Source: Fimenecus sp052273625
GTDB taxonomy: Bacteria; Bacillota; Clostridia; Oscillospirales; Acutalibacteraceae
Length of the DNA: 64,000 nt
Assembly: GCA_052273625.1 (NCBI GenBank)
Contig: DAVZHW010000008.1
Location: forward strand, 1 to 64,000
Direction: 5' to 3'
In this document: positions 33,692-42,079 of the stretch, piece after piece
Position numbering within the stretch: position 1 is the stretch's first letter
Layout of the letters: every line of letters begins with the position of its first letter
Program-made: the position numbers and the translations under genes
The notes under the pieces: generated by a model
The model's database searches: none
Told to the model about the DNA's origin: nothing
What the model saw: only the letters and a program-made list of their open reading frames with translations

Positions 33692-34330
33692 GTGGGATAT
33701 AAGCAATGTCCGTATTGTGGCACAAAATTAGAAGATAATTCAATTTTTTGCAACATATGCGGCGAGAAACTTCCCGAATCAACAGTCAATGAAGAAATTA
33801 AAAACACTGATGTACCAAATAAGAATAAAACAGGTACAAAACTTATGGCTGTTTTTATAGGTGTTGTAACTGTTGTGATTATTATAATGATCGCTGTTGC
33901 TTTGGGAAATAATCAACAAACATCTAGCGTTGATACTAATACTGATTACTCATCAAAAGAATATGCAAGTGATGCAGTAATTTCTTGGCGAAGTATTGAT
34001 AGTGTAAAAGACGATTATAAGTTAAGCACACCATATATTGAAAACGAATATATTTATATTCCGATTAAAGTTCAAATAAACTCATATAACACTGTTCAAT
34101 ATCGCGGGTTCGGAGTTGCTTCAATAAATGACACATTCAGCAAAACAGTTCCCATTAAATATGAATATGAAAACTCAACAATTACACGAGGTGTATTTCA
34201 GAACCTGACATTACGCATTCCGGTTAATGATTTGGATGTAAAACGTCCAACCACATTATATTGTCAACTTGCAGTTTTCGTCGGCGGCGAACAATCTCGC
34301 ATAAATCTCGAATTTGATATAAGTTGGTAA
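33692..34330 (+). CDS. Zinc-ribbon single-pass membrane protein (first of three)
   Basis: A 212-residue protein of unknown function. The N-terminus is a zinc ribbon (CPYC at 6-9, CNIC at 20-23). A linker rich in Asn/Lys leads to one transmembrane helix (about 49-71, LMAVFIGVVTVVIIIMIAVA), then about 140 residues outside with a beta-rich pattern (YIPIKVQINSYNTVQYRGFG; LRIPVNDLDVKRP). The domain order puts the zinc ribbon in the cytoplasm and the beta domain outside. The start is a GTG at 33692 behind AAGGAGGAG. It is the first gene of an XRE-controlled operon. Confidence 0.8.
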   Translation: MGYKQCPYCGTKLEDNSIFCNICGEKLPESTVNEEIKNTDVPNKNKTGTKLMAVFIGVVTVVIIIMIAVALGNNQQTSSVDTNTDYSSKEYASDAVISWRSIDSVKDDYKLSTPYIENEYIYIPIKVQINSYNTVQYRGFGVASINDTFSKTVPIKYEYENSTITRGVFQNLTLRIPVNDLDVKRPTTLYCQLAVFVGGEQSRINLEFDISW

Positions 34331-34342
34331 AGGAGAATTAAA

Positions 34343-35074
34343 ATGAAGTGTAATAACTGTGGAAAAGAATTAAATAATAATGCAAAATTTTGTGATGAGT
34401 GTGGCTCTCCTGTTAATTCTGATAAAAGCAGCAGTAAAACACAAATATTCCAATCGACAACCGAACCAAAAACCAATGAAAAAAACGCCACTAATGTATC
34501 ATCAAACAGTTCAAATGGCATATCACGCAAAAACAAAATTATTATTGCTGTATGTTCTGTCGCTGTCTTGCTGCTTATTATAATTATAGCATCACCTATC
34601 GGAACAACAAACTATCAACCGGAAAACACTGTACCGTACACACCGACTCAAGAAGCGAATGATACTTTCGGCAATAATGAAACCGTAACCGCTATTCCGG
34701 TAGAAGAAATTACACAAGCCCCCACAAATGTTGAAGTAGTCTATAGTGACATAATACACGACAGCTACAACGGAGGTGTAAAAATCACTGATTACACCAT
34801 TCAATATACCGATGGCGGAAAAGGGTTGAATATTTATTTTACTTTTGAAAAAGTTGCAAACAACAACTCTAAATCTTACACCATTTTTGCTGCCGAAATA
34901 TATTTTTACGACGCTTCAGGAAATGTATTAGATTCTTCGCAAGCTTTATTTGTCAGCAATTTCAATGATGATCCGATAGGAAAAACTTATAAGAAAAAAT
35001 CCACATATTTGGGATATTCTAGTTCAAACATAAGTGCTCAAAGAATTGCCAAAATAGAAATTTGTGAAAAATAA
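34343..35074 (+). CDS. Zinc-ribbon single-pass membrane protein (second of three)
   Basis: A 243-residue protein with the same plan as the gene before it: a zinc ribbon (C3, C6, C17, C20), a long Ser/Asn-rich linker, one transmembrane helix (about 66-84), a Thr/Pro-rich stalk, and an outer domain of about 115 residues that looks like an immunoglobulin-like beta sandwich (GGVKITDYTIQYTDGGKGLN; FYDASGNVLDSSQALF). It lies 12 nt downstream of the first gene with AAAGGAG as ribosome binding site. The function is unknown; the shared plan suggests the two act together. Confidence 0.8.
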   Translation: MKCNNCGKELNNNAKFCDECGSPVNSDKSSSKTQIFQSTTEPKTNEKNATNVSSNSSNGISRKNKIIIAVCSVAVLLLIIIIASPIGTTNYQPENTVPYTPTQEANDTFGNNETVTAIPVEEITQAPTNVEVVYSDIIHDSYNGGVKITDYTIQYTDGGKGLNIYFTFEKVANNNSKSYTIFAAEIYFYDASGNVLDSSQALFVSNFNDDPIGKTYKKKSTYLGYSSSNISAQRIAKIEICEK

Positions 35075-35089
35075 AAGGAGTGTTTTTTA

Positions 35090-35569
35090 ATGAATGATAC
35101 AACAATCGGATTGCTGACCAATATAGGTTGCATAGCATTAGGAAGTATTACTTCATTATTAAGCAGCATAATTATTTTCAATTATCAATTCAAGAAAGAA
35201 AAAAACGAATGGATTGCAAAACAAAAACTTGATTTTTACATTAAACTAATAGCTATACTTGACAGCATTGACGTTCAATTGATTGCTGAAGATATAGATT
35301 CCGTAACAATTGATAGCGAGTGTCTTAATAATCATTTGATAAAGCTTTCCGATTTTATAAATGAACATGCCGGCGAACAAGCTTTATACCTTTCTGCCAA
35401 GGAATGTACAGACATAATTAATTTACGTAGTCAAATATACAAAATAATCAGCAATGAAAGTCATCAAAAGTTTAATGATTTTAACGAATTGTATCACGAT
35501 GTAATACTTAAAATATTCAAAAGTTCTAAGTCTATTGTAAATGAATTGAAATCAGATATTATAAACTAA
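35090..35569 (+). CDS. N-terminally anchored helical protein (third of three)
   Basis: A 159-residue protein with one transmembrane helix at about 7-30 (LLTNIGCIALGSITSLLSSI), a charged KKEKNEW stretch and then a helical cytoplasmic-type domain with no motif that I recognise. It lies 15 nt after the second zinc-ribbon gene, behind AAAAGGAG, and ends the operon before a strong terminator. It resembles, in size and plan only, helical accessory proteins found in small membrane systems. Confidence 0.75.
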   Translation: MNDTTIGLLTNIGCIALGSITSLLSSIIIFNYQFKKEKNEWIAKQKLDFYIKLIAILDSIDVQLIAEDIDSVTIDSECLNNHLIKLSDFINEHAGEQALYLSAKECTDIINLRSQIYKIISNESHQKFNDFNELYHDVILKIFKSSKSIVNELKSDIIN

Positions 35570-35586
35570 CCTACTTTGCTCTATTT

Positions 35587-35621
35587 TTTACGCCCACGGT
35601 CAGGAAAGTCGTGGGCGTAAA
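35587..35621. terminator. Bidirectional terminator
   Basis: A 12-bp stem TTTACGCCCACG (35587-35598) / CGTGGGCGTAAA (35610-35621) between convergent genes, with T-rich flanks. Confidence 0.85.
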
Positions 35622-36128
35622 TTATTCCTTCTTATATTTTTTTGCAAGCTGCGAATAGTATTTCGCATTGCCTCTAATTTTTGCGGCGGCAGCTTCGTCT
35701 ATATCGCCGACCTTTTTGGCAGGCACTCCCAAAATCAGCGAATTGTCGGGGAATTCCTTGTTTTCCGTAACAAGAGCCCCTGCACCGACAAGGCAGTTTT
35801 TGCCGATTTTTGCGCCGTTTAATACAGTTGCGTTCATACCGATAAGCGAGCCATCCCCTATTGTGCAGCCGTGTATGACGGCGTTATGCCCTACAGTAAC
35901 ATTTTCCCCGATAACGGCAGGGTAGCTTTCGTCGCAATGCACCGTGCAATTATCCTGAATATTTGAGCCCTTGCCCAAAGTGATTTTCGCCTCGTCGCCA
36001 CGAAGAACAGCGTTAAACCAAACCGAGCTGTCCTCACAAAGCGTTACATCGCCGATTATCCTTGACCCCTCAGCCGTAAATGCCGACGGCGAAACCGCAG
36101 GCAATATTCCGTTAAAATCAATAATCAT
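35622..36128 (-). CDS. Gamma-class carbonic anhydrase-like hexapeptide protein
   Basis: A 168-residue left-handed beta-helix protein of the YrdA/PaaY type. Repeated hexapeptides run through SVWFNAVLRGDEAKITLGKG, NIQDNCTVHCDE and VTVGHNAVIHGCTIGDGSLI. The three metal-binding histidines of the family are seen in TVHCD, VGHNAVIHG. Members bind zinc or iron; some hydrate CO2, others have no known activity. The ATG at 36128 follows GTGAGG; the frame opens 4 codons earlier with a GTG. Confidence 0.9.
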   Translation of the reverse strand: MIIDFNGILPAVSPSAFTAEGSRIIGDVTLCEDSSVWFNAVLRGDEAKITLGKGSNIQDNCTVHCDESYPAVIGENVTVGHNAVIHGCTIGDGSLIGMNATVLNGAKIGKNCLVGAGALVTENKEFPDNSLILGVPAKKVGDIDEAAAAKIRGNAKYYSQLAKKYKKE

Positions 36129-36180
36129 AATTTGCCTCACAATATTTTAATTACATTTTATCATTGAAACATTACGCACA

Positions 36181-36208
36181 AAAACGGCGCTCAATTTTGA
36201 GCACCGTC
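36181..36208 (-). terminator. Terminator after the esterase gene
   Basis: ACGG.GCTCAA and TTGAGC.CCGT form a stem; a T-run (TTTTTG) follows on the minus strand. It lies 10 nt after the esterase stop. Confidence 0.8.
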
Positions 36209-36218
36209 AACGTAAATG

Positions 36219-37529
36219 TTATTGCGTATGTTCGCCGAAAAAGGCGAGCATTTCATCTATTGTCTGCTTGCTTTCCTCAAGCTCGGGATATGCAACGCTT
36301 GTTATATGCCCCGAAGATTTGTTAACCGTCAATCCCCAATCCCTGTAAATATGGTCAATTCCGTACTCGGTCAAAACCTTGTCAAAATGCTCTGCCGAGG
36401 AATGAAGAATGTCCCTTGTACACGACACCGTATAGCAAGGAGGTAATTTACCGAGCGGTATAACCTCCTCAGGCTGCAAGTAGGGATAATACGGCGAGTT
36501 CTTGTAGTCAATGCCGAAATAGCAGGATATAAGCGGTGCGTTAAATCCCGCTTTCATATCGTACATACCCGAAACAAGACCTAATGCGTCGATTTGAAGC
36601 CCCGACGGGGAAACACCGTAAAGGCTTTGAAGCTGTGGGCTCGTTTCAACAAGTGAAGTGTAATATGCGAGGTTTCCGCCTGCCGACTCACCTGTTACAT
36701 ATACTTTTTCAAGGTCAATATTATAACTGTCTGCATTGTCATAAATCCACTTGTATGCCGCCATAACGTCCTGTACTTGCGAGGGATAGAGAACGTCGGG
36801 CGAAAGTCTGTAATTTATACAAACCACCGTATAGCCCTTTTTGGCAAGCACTGAGCAATATACTCTGTTGTAATCCTTATTTCCCATCATAAGACCGCCG
36901 CCGTGAATTTCGATTATCACGGGCAGCTTCTCGCTTGTGCCGTCGGGATAATAAACGTCAAGCATATGCTCGTCTGTTCCGTCGTCTATATACGGTATAT
37001 CCTCAATACGGGTAACGCCTCTTTCCATTGTCTGCGACGATAAGCGGTTTTCGTCAAAAGCATCCATAATATCCCAAACAATTGAAACCGCCTGCGTTAC
37101 AAAGCCCTTGTTTGTAAGCTCGCCCATAGCGTTTGGATCCGCCTCATTGAGCTTGGTATCGAGAATGAAAAGGCTGTTGAAAATGGCGTCAAGCTCTCTC
37201 CCTACATCCTCTGATTGAAGGTCGCCGTCCGAGAGAATGATTTTTTTCAAAAGCGAATAAAGCTGTGAAAAAACAGTCTTTACCTGCGCCTTGATTTCGG
37301 CGTCTCCGTTTGCCTCCGCAGCCTTGATAAGACTTTTGATTTCCTCACTCCTGCTGTCGAATTCAAAATCAATCTCTCTCGAAACTACCGCTTCATTATC
37401 GGCATCCGTCTTGTTCACACGAAGCAAATTCGAAAGCTCGGCACTCTTTGCAAATAAATTTGTCTGCTGACATATCGGAATGGTAAAAGCAATAACAATC
37501 ACAAGTGAAACTATCCTGTTAAAATTCAT
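36219..37529 (-). CDS. Secreted HSL-type alpha/beta-hydrolase (esterase/lipase)
   Basis: A 436-residue protein with an N-terminal signal-like hydrophobic segment (residues 5-22). A helical region of about 150 residues (25-175) of unknown role comes next. The hydrolase domain then starts: oxyanion-hole motif IEIHGGGLMMG, nucleophile serine in VTGESAGGNLAYY, and a C-terminal acid/His pair (CTRDILHSSAEHF; SSGHITSVAYP). The enzyme class cleaves acyl esters; the substrate is unknown. It lies 12 nt after a 37-residue ORF and downstream of leuS. Confidence 0.85.
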   Translation of the reverse strand: MNFNRIVSLVIVIAFTIPICQQTNLFAKSAELSNLLRVNKTDADNEAVVSREIDFEFDSRSEEIKSLIKAAEANGDAEIKAQVKTVFSQLYSLLKKIILSDGDLQSEDVGRELDAIFNSLFILDTKLNEADPNAMGELTNKGFVTQAVSIVWDIMDAFDENRLSSQTMERGVTRIEDIPYIDDGTDEHMLDVYYPDGTSEKLPVIIEIHGGGLMMGNKDYNRVYCSVLAKKGYTVVCINYRLSPDVLYPSQVQDVMAAYKWIYDNADSYNIDLEKVYVTGESAGGNLAYYTSLVETSPQLQSLYGVSPSGLQIDALGLVSGMYDMKAGFNAPLISCYFGIDYKNSPYYPYLQPEEVIPLGKLPPCYTVSCTRDILHSSAEHFDKVLTEYGIDHIYRDWGLTVNKSSGHITSVAYPELEESKQTIDEMLAFFGEHTQ

Positions 37530-37541
37530 AAATCATATCCT

Positions 37542-37655
37542 TTATTTATTAAAAAAAGACACAACGACAGACGCTATGTACATCATAACGTCTGCCGTTC
37601 TTGTATTTTTGAAAACTTCGACCACACGGTCAGCAAATTCTTTAACAGCTCTCAT
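37542..37655 (-). CDS. 37-residue membrane-anchored peptide between leuS and the esterase
   Basis: A short ORF starting 9 nt after the leuS stop, with AAGGTGG 4 nt before the ATG at 37655 and the stop 12 nt before the esterase start. The N-terminal half is an amphipathic charged helix (AVKEFADRVVEVFKNTR); the C-terminal half is hydrophobic (DVMMYIASVVVSFFN). It is too short for confident calling, but spacing and ribosome binding site favour translation. Its role is unknown. Confidence 0.55.
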   Translation of the reverse strand: MRAVKEFADRVVEVFKNTRTADVMMYIASVVVSFFNK

Positions 37656-37664
37656 AAAGCCACC

Positions 37665-40073
37665 TTATTTTGCAACGATGTTTACAAGTCTGCCCTTAAC
37701 ATAAATTTCTTTAATTATATTCTTTCCTGCGATCTCCTGTGCAACCTTTTCGTCAGCCTTTGCACTTGCAATAGCCTCGTCGTTGGAAGCATCAGCCGGA
37801 ATTTCAACTTTTGCACGGATTTTACCGTTTATCTGAACTGCAATTTCAACTGTATCGTCAATGCACTTTGCTTCATCATATTCAGGCCATGTGCCGTCCT
37901 TTGCTATCATCTCGCCATAGCCGAGTGTTGACCACATTTCTTCCGTGATATGCGGTGCAAAGGGATTGACAAGCAAGAGAAGTGTTTTAAGCTCCGCACG
38001 GTTGATTTTACCGTTATCATAAATCTGATTGAGGAGAGTCATCAACGCTGCAATTGCGGTGTTATACTTCATTCCCTCAATATCCTCGCTGACTTTCTTA
38101 ATAGCCTTGTGCATTGCAGAAGAAAGCTCCTTTGAATACTCATTGCCGTCAGTGAGAATTTCCTGAAGCTTCCAAATACGGTCAACAAATCTCTTACAGC
38201 CCTTAACGCTCGACTCACTCCACGGAGCAGCCTGTTCATAGTCGCCCATGAACAATACGTAGGTTCTCAATACGTCTGCGCCGTAAACGTCAACAACCTC
38301 ATTCGGGTCAATAACATTGCCCTTTGACTTACTCATTTTAACGCCGTCGGGTCCTAAAATAAGTCCCTGCGCCGTTCTCTTGAGGTAAGGCTCTTTGAAC
38401 GGTACTACGCCTATGTCATAGAGGAAACGATGCCAAAATCTTGAATAGATAAGGTGGCGTGTAACATGCTCCATACCGCCGTTATACCAGTCAACAGGTC
38501 CCCAATATTTAAGCTTTTCGGGATCAGCCAATGCCTTGTCATTATGAGGATCAATATAACGCAAGAAATACCAAGAAGAGCCTGCCCACTGAGGCATTGT
38601 GTCCGTCTCTCTCTTTGCGTCAGCTCCACACTTCGGGCACTTGCAATTTACGAAAGAGTCAATCTTTGCAAGCGGGCTTTCACCGTCCTGACCGGGCTCA
38701 AAATTCTCAACCTGCGGCAATTTAAGCGGAAGCTCGTCATAGGGAACGGGAACCATTCCGCATTCGGGGCAGTAAACAATCGGAATAGGCTCGCCCCAAT
38801 AACGCTGACGGTTGAACGCCCAGTCCTTCATCTTATACTGAACGCCCTCTTCGCCGATGCCCATTTTTTCAAGGTGCTCAATCATCTTTGCGATTGAGTC
38901 CTTTTTATTATCCATATCGTTGAGGAAGTCGGAATTTACCATCTCGCCGTCGCCTGTATAAGCCTCAACCGAGATGTCACCGCCCTTGATAACCTCAACT
39001 ATATCAATGCCGAACTTCTTTGCAAAGTCATAGTCTCTCTGATCGTGAGCCGGAACAGCCATAATTGCGCCTGTGCCGTAGCCCATCATAACATAGTCTG
39101 AAATATAAATCGGGATTTCCTTGCCGTTAACGGGATTTTTAGCTGTAAAGCCTTGAAGCTTTACACCTGTTTTTTCCTTAACAAGCTGAGTCCTCTCAAA
39201 CTCTGTCTTTTTAGCGCATTCCTGTCTGTATGCCTTGACCTCATCCATATTGCCGATAATGTCAGCGTACTTGTCGATTATCGGATGCTCGGGTGCCATA
39301 ACCATAAAGGTTACGCCGAAAAGTGTGTCGGGACGGGTTGTGTAAATCTTGAAGCTCTCGTCAACCTCATTTACCTTAAAGTTTACGAATGCGCCCTTTG
39401 ATTTGCCGATCCAGTTTACCTGCTGAAGCTTGATATTCGGAAGATAATCAACCTCATTGAGTCCCTCAAGGAGCTTGTCTGCATACTTTGTGATGCGAAG
39501 ATACCAAACGTCCTTCGATTTCTGAACAACGTCGGAATGGCAAATATCGCACTTGCCTCCCTGTGAGTCCTCGTTTGAAAGAACGACCTTACAGGACGGG
39601 CAGTAGTTTACCAACGTCTTATCTCTGAAAGCAAGTCCGTTTTCAAACATTTTAAGGAATATCCACTGCGTCCACTTGTAGTAGTCCTCCTGTGTTGTAT
39701 CGATAACTCTTGTCCAATCAAAGGAGAAGCCTACCCTTTTAAGCTGACTTGTGAACTTTTCGATGTTCATATCGGTAACTTTTCTCGGATGAATACCTGT
39801 TTTAATGGCATAGTTTTCCGTGGGCAGTCCGTAAGCGTCAAAGCCTATCGGGAAAAGCACATTGTAGCCCTGAAGCCGTCTTTTTCTCGAAACAACCTCA
39901 AGACCCGAATAAGCCTTAATATGTCCGACATGCATACCTGCACCCGACGGATAAGGGAACTCTACAAGTCCGTAAAACTTCGGTTTATCCGAATTGTCAA
40001 CGGCGTTGAATACGCCCTCGTCATCCCATTTTTTTTGCCATTTTTCTTCTGTCTGTCTAAAATTATAATCCAT
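37665..40073 (-). CDS. leuS: Leucyl-tRNA synthetase
   Basis: Charges tRNA-Leu. The 802-residue class I synthetase has the HIGH-type motif in PYPSGAGMHVGHIKAY, the KMSKS motif in GVKMSKSKGNVIDP, a CP1 editing domain (about 220-420, with TTRPDTLFGVTFMV) and two zinc-type Cys pairs (CPSC, CDIC). The ATG at 40073 follows AGAGGTG; the frame opens at 40109 without support. The gene sits at the end of a yhbY-nadD-yqeK-rsfS-leuS run. No T-box leader is present, since the gene is internal to the operon. Confidence 0.97.
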   Translation of the reverse strand: MDYNFRQTEEKWQKKWDDEGVFNAVDNSDKPKFYGLVEFPYPSGAGMHVGHIKAYSGLEVVSRKRRLQGYNVLFPIGFDAYGLPTENYAIKTGIHPRKVTDMNIEKFTSQLKRVGFSFDWTRVIDTTQEDYYKWTQWIFLKMFENGLAFRDKTLVNYCPSCKVVLSNEDSQGGKCDICHSDVVQKSKDVWYLRITKYADKLLEGLNEVDYLPNIKLQQVNWIGKSKGAFVNFKVNEVDESFKIYTTRPDTLFGVTFMVMAPEHPIIDKYADIIGNMDEVKAYRQECAKKTEFERTQLVKEKTGVKLQGFTAKNPVNGKEIPIYISDYVMMGYGTGAIMAVPAHDQRDYDFAKKFGIDIVEVIKGGDISVEAYTGDGEMVNSDFLNDMDNKKDSIAKMIEHLEKMGIGEEGVQYKMKDWAFNRQRYWGEPIPIVYCPECGMVPVPYDELPLKLPQVENFEPGQDGESPLAKIDSFVNCKCPKCGADAKRETDTMPQWAGSSWYFLRYIDPHNDKALADPEKLKYWGPVDWYNGGMEHVTRHLIYSRFWHRFLYDIGVVPFKEPYLKRTAQGLILGPDGVKMSKSKGNVIDPNEVVDVYGADVLRTYVLFMGDYEQAAPWSESSVKGCKRFVDRIWKLQEILTDGNEYSKELSSAMHKAIKKVSEDIEGMKYNTAIAALMTLLNQIYDNGKINRAELKTLLLLVNPFAPHITEEMWSTLGYGEMIAKDGTWPEYDEAKCIDDTVEIAVQINGKIRAKVEIPADASNDEAIASAKADEKVAQEIAGKNIIKEIYVKGRLVNIVAK

Positions 40074-40101
40074 AATTGCACCTCTGTATCGGATGTGATT
40101 T

Positions 40102-40455
40102 TTATTCAATTATCCACTTTGAAACGTCAACCTCTTTTGCGTCCTGCCAAAGCTTTTCAAGGTTAAAATTCTCTCTGTCGGCAGGAGTGAAAATGTGGAC
40201 AATAACTGTTCCGTAGTCAAGCAAAATCCAGCCTGTAGATCTGCCCTCTACGTGATTTGGCTCTTTTCCGAGAGCCGTCAGCTTTTCCTCCAGCTCCTCG
40301 GCAAGCGCCTTTATATGCGTTGATGAAGTACCGCTTACGATTACGAAATAATCCGCAACCGAGCTCAAATCGGTAATCTCAAGCGCCTTAATGTCCTCCG
40401 CCTTTTTATTATCAAGAATTTTGACGGTGTTTTCAAGCAGTTCCTTAGTCTGCAT
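40102..40455 (-). CDS. rsfS: Ribosomal silencing factor RsfS (iojap family)
   Basis: Binds ribosomal protein L14 and blocks subunit joining when nutrients are scarce. The 117-residue protein shows the family core DLSSVADYFVIVSGTSSTHI and GWILLDYGTVIVHIF. The ATG at 40455 is used because AAAGG lies 9 nt upstream; an ATG at 40464 sits directly on that site. It overlaps the yqeK stop by 11 nt. Confidence 0.95.
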   Translation of the reverse strand: MQTKELLENTVKILDNKKAEDIKALEITDLSSVADYFVIVSGTSSTHIKALAEELEEKLTALGKEPNHVEGRSTGWILLDYGTVIVHIFTPADRENFNLEKLWQDAKEVDVSKWIIE

Positions 40456-41053
40456 TGCTTTCATCCTTTCTCGCTTTCTCCTTTTCGGAAATTGCGACTT
40501 CATTATATGCGAGAATGCTGTCGGGGTGAACGACTGCTCCCGCTTCAACATTTTCCTTTATTGTAAACTGCAAGCCGTATAGCATTGCTTCCTCAAGGCT
40601 TCTTTCGGCCTTTTCTCTGATTACGTCAACATCGGGGTAATTGCGTTCTGCCGAAGTGTAATCGGCTATATACAAAACCTTTTCCAGCAACGACATATTA
40701 TCCCTTGCCGTCGTGTGATACCTGACCGCAGAAAGTATATCCTCATCCTTGACGTTCAGCTCGTGCCTTAAAAACACTTCCCCACTCATTGCGTGCCATA
40801 TTTTCGGGTTTGCAAGCTCTGTGGGCGTCATTTTATGAGAATACTTTTCAATCAGCTCCCTTTGAATTTCGTAATCGGTATCCTTCATTATATCGTGAAT
40901 AAGACCTGCCGTAAAGGCTTTATCCTCGTCGGCTCCGTATTTTTTTGCAAGCCTTCTCGCCTCGTCGGCAACATTTAACGAATGATAAAATCTGTACTCA
41001 CTCAATCTATTTTTGATTTCCTCGACAAATTCTTCATTTCTTTGGGTATCCAT
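40445..41053 (-). CDS. yqeK: HD-domain Ap4A hydrolase, YqeK family
   Basis: A 202-residue HD phosphohydrolase that in Firmicutes splits diadenosine tetraphosphate symmetrically. Metal ligands are visible in RFYHSLNVADEARRLA, GLIHDIMKD, and AVRYHTTARDNMSLLEKVLY with IADYTS. The ATG at 41053 follows AGAGGA and overlaps nadD by 20 nt, the usual nadD-yqeK-rsfS order. Confidence 0.95.
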   Translation of the reverse strand: MDTQRNEEFVEEIKNRLSEYRFYHSLNVADEARRLAKKYGADEDKAFTAGLIHDIMKDTDYEIQRELIEKYSHKMTPTELANPKIWHAMSGEVFLRHELNVKDEDILSAVRYHTTARDNMSLLEKVLYIADYTSAERNYPDVDVIREKAERSLEEAMLYGLQFTIKENVEAGAVVHPDSILAYNEVAISEKEKARKDESNAD

Positions 41054-41660
41054 AAAGTCCTCTGTCCTCGATATATTTTCTGACCTTGACGTCAAGATAT
41101 TTTTCGGTGCTTTCGCCTGCTTTAAGAAGCTTTCGAAGCTCTGTCGAACTCACCTCAAACGGTTCTACGGGGGAAATGATTATTCCTCTGCCCACAAGCT
41201 CGTCAATCGGTATTCCAAGCTCATTTTCGGAATATTCCCTTAACTCAACAAGGCTTTCCTCCTCACAACGGGAAGCGACACACACAGTACACATATTGAG
41301 TATTTCACGATATTCATACCACCTCGAAAACATTAAAAACATATCCGAGCCGATAATCAAATACAATTCATCATCTGGGTACATTTTCTTAAGCTCACGC
41401 AAGGTATAGACCGTGTAGCTGTCGGTATCTCGCTTAATTTCAATATCGCTGACTTGAAAATGCTTATCATAAAACGCAAGTCGGCACATATTGAGCCTGT
41501 CCGTATCGGGCTCCAAGCCGTCTGCCGATTTGTGTACCGGAGATTTATCGGGAATTATCAAAACCCTGTCAAGTCCGAGCTTTTCCGAAAATTCCGCAGC
41601 AAGCCGTGTATGTCCCTTGTGCGGAGGGTTAAATGTTCCGCCGAAAACACCTATTTTCAT
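41034..41660 (-). CDS. nadD: Nicotinate-nucleotide adenylyltransferase
   Basis: Makes deamido-NAD from nicotinate mononucleotide and ATP. The 208-residue protein starts MKIGVFGGTFNPPHKGHTRL, containing the GxFxPxHxGH nucleotidyltransferase motif, and has the second motif in VSSTELRKLLK. It is 1 nt after yhbY and overlaps yqeK. Confidence 0.96.
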   Translation of the reverse strand: MKIGVFGGTFNPPHKGHTRLAAEFSEKLGLDRVLIIPDKSPVHKSADGLEPDTDRLNMCRLAFYDKHFQVSDIEIKRDTDSYTVYTLRELKKMYPDDELYLIIGSDMFLMFSRWYEYREILNMCTVCVASRCEEESLVELREYSENELGIPIDELVGRGIIISPVEPFEVSSTELRKLLKAGESTEKYLDVKVRKYIEDRGLYGYPKK

Positions 41661-41661
41661 A

Positions 41662-41961
41662 TTACTTTCTCACTGTTTTCTTTTTCTCGTGGAGCTTCGG
41701 ATTATATCTGTACAAAATCATAACTCCGCCGATAACTCCGACAACCTCCGAATTTGTTTCAAGCGCCAATTTCTCGGCAATATCTCTCGGCGTATCGGGG
41801 CAGGTTTCTCTCAAAACCTTTAATTTAATAAGCTCTCTTGCCGTTAGTGCGTCATTTGTTTGCTTAATAAGTGTATCGGAAATTCCGCCCTTTCCCACCT
41901 GAAAAAGCGCTTGAAGTGTATTTGCTTGTGAACGCAGAGCAGCTCTCTCTTTACTTGTCAT
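41662..41961 (-). CDS. yhbY: RNA-binding CRM-domain protein YhbY
   Basis: A 99-residue single-domain CRM protein linked to 50S subunit assembly. It shows LQALFQVGKGGISDTLIKQT and the RNA-binding GxxG-type loop GVIGGVMILYRYN. The start follows CAGGAG. It heads the nadD operon; the usual upstream obgE is not in this window. Confidence 0.93.
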   Translation of the reverse strand: MTSKERAALRSQANTLQALFQVGKGGISDTLIKQTNDALTARELIKLKVLRETCPDTPRDIAEKLALETNSEVVGVIGGVMILYRYNPKLHEKKKTVRK

Positions 41962-42034
41962 AGTTTCTCCTGTTTGTGTTTTATTGTTTATTGCAAACTT
42001 TATATATTTTTATCTAATCCGTCAGTTGTGAGGT

Positions 42035-42066
42035 TGTATAAAGTTCCCTCGGCGGGAGCAAGCCCC
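42035..42066. repeat. Degenerate copy of the dispersed repeat
   Basis: GGCGGGAGCAAGCCCCTGCC resembles, in reverse, the GGCAGGGGCTTGCTCCC arm seen at 15638-15657. It fills much of the 118-nt gap between yhbY and rdgB. Confidence 0.5.
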
Positions 42067-42079
42067 TGCCATATTGTTT

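Noticed and set aside
33190..35569. Known anti-phage defence system
   Set aside because: No nuclease, helicase, TIR, reverse transcriptase or nucleotidyltransferase motif is visible; the defence role would be a guess.
40074..40101. T-box riboswitch before leuS
   Set aside because: leuS lies 28 nt after rsfS within an operon; no leader space or T-box motif is present.
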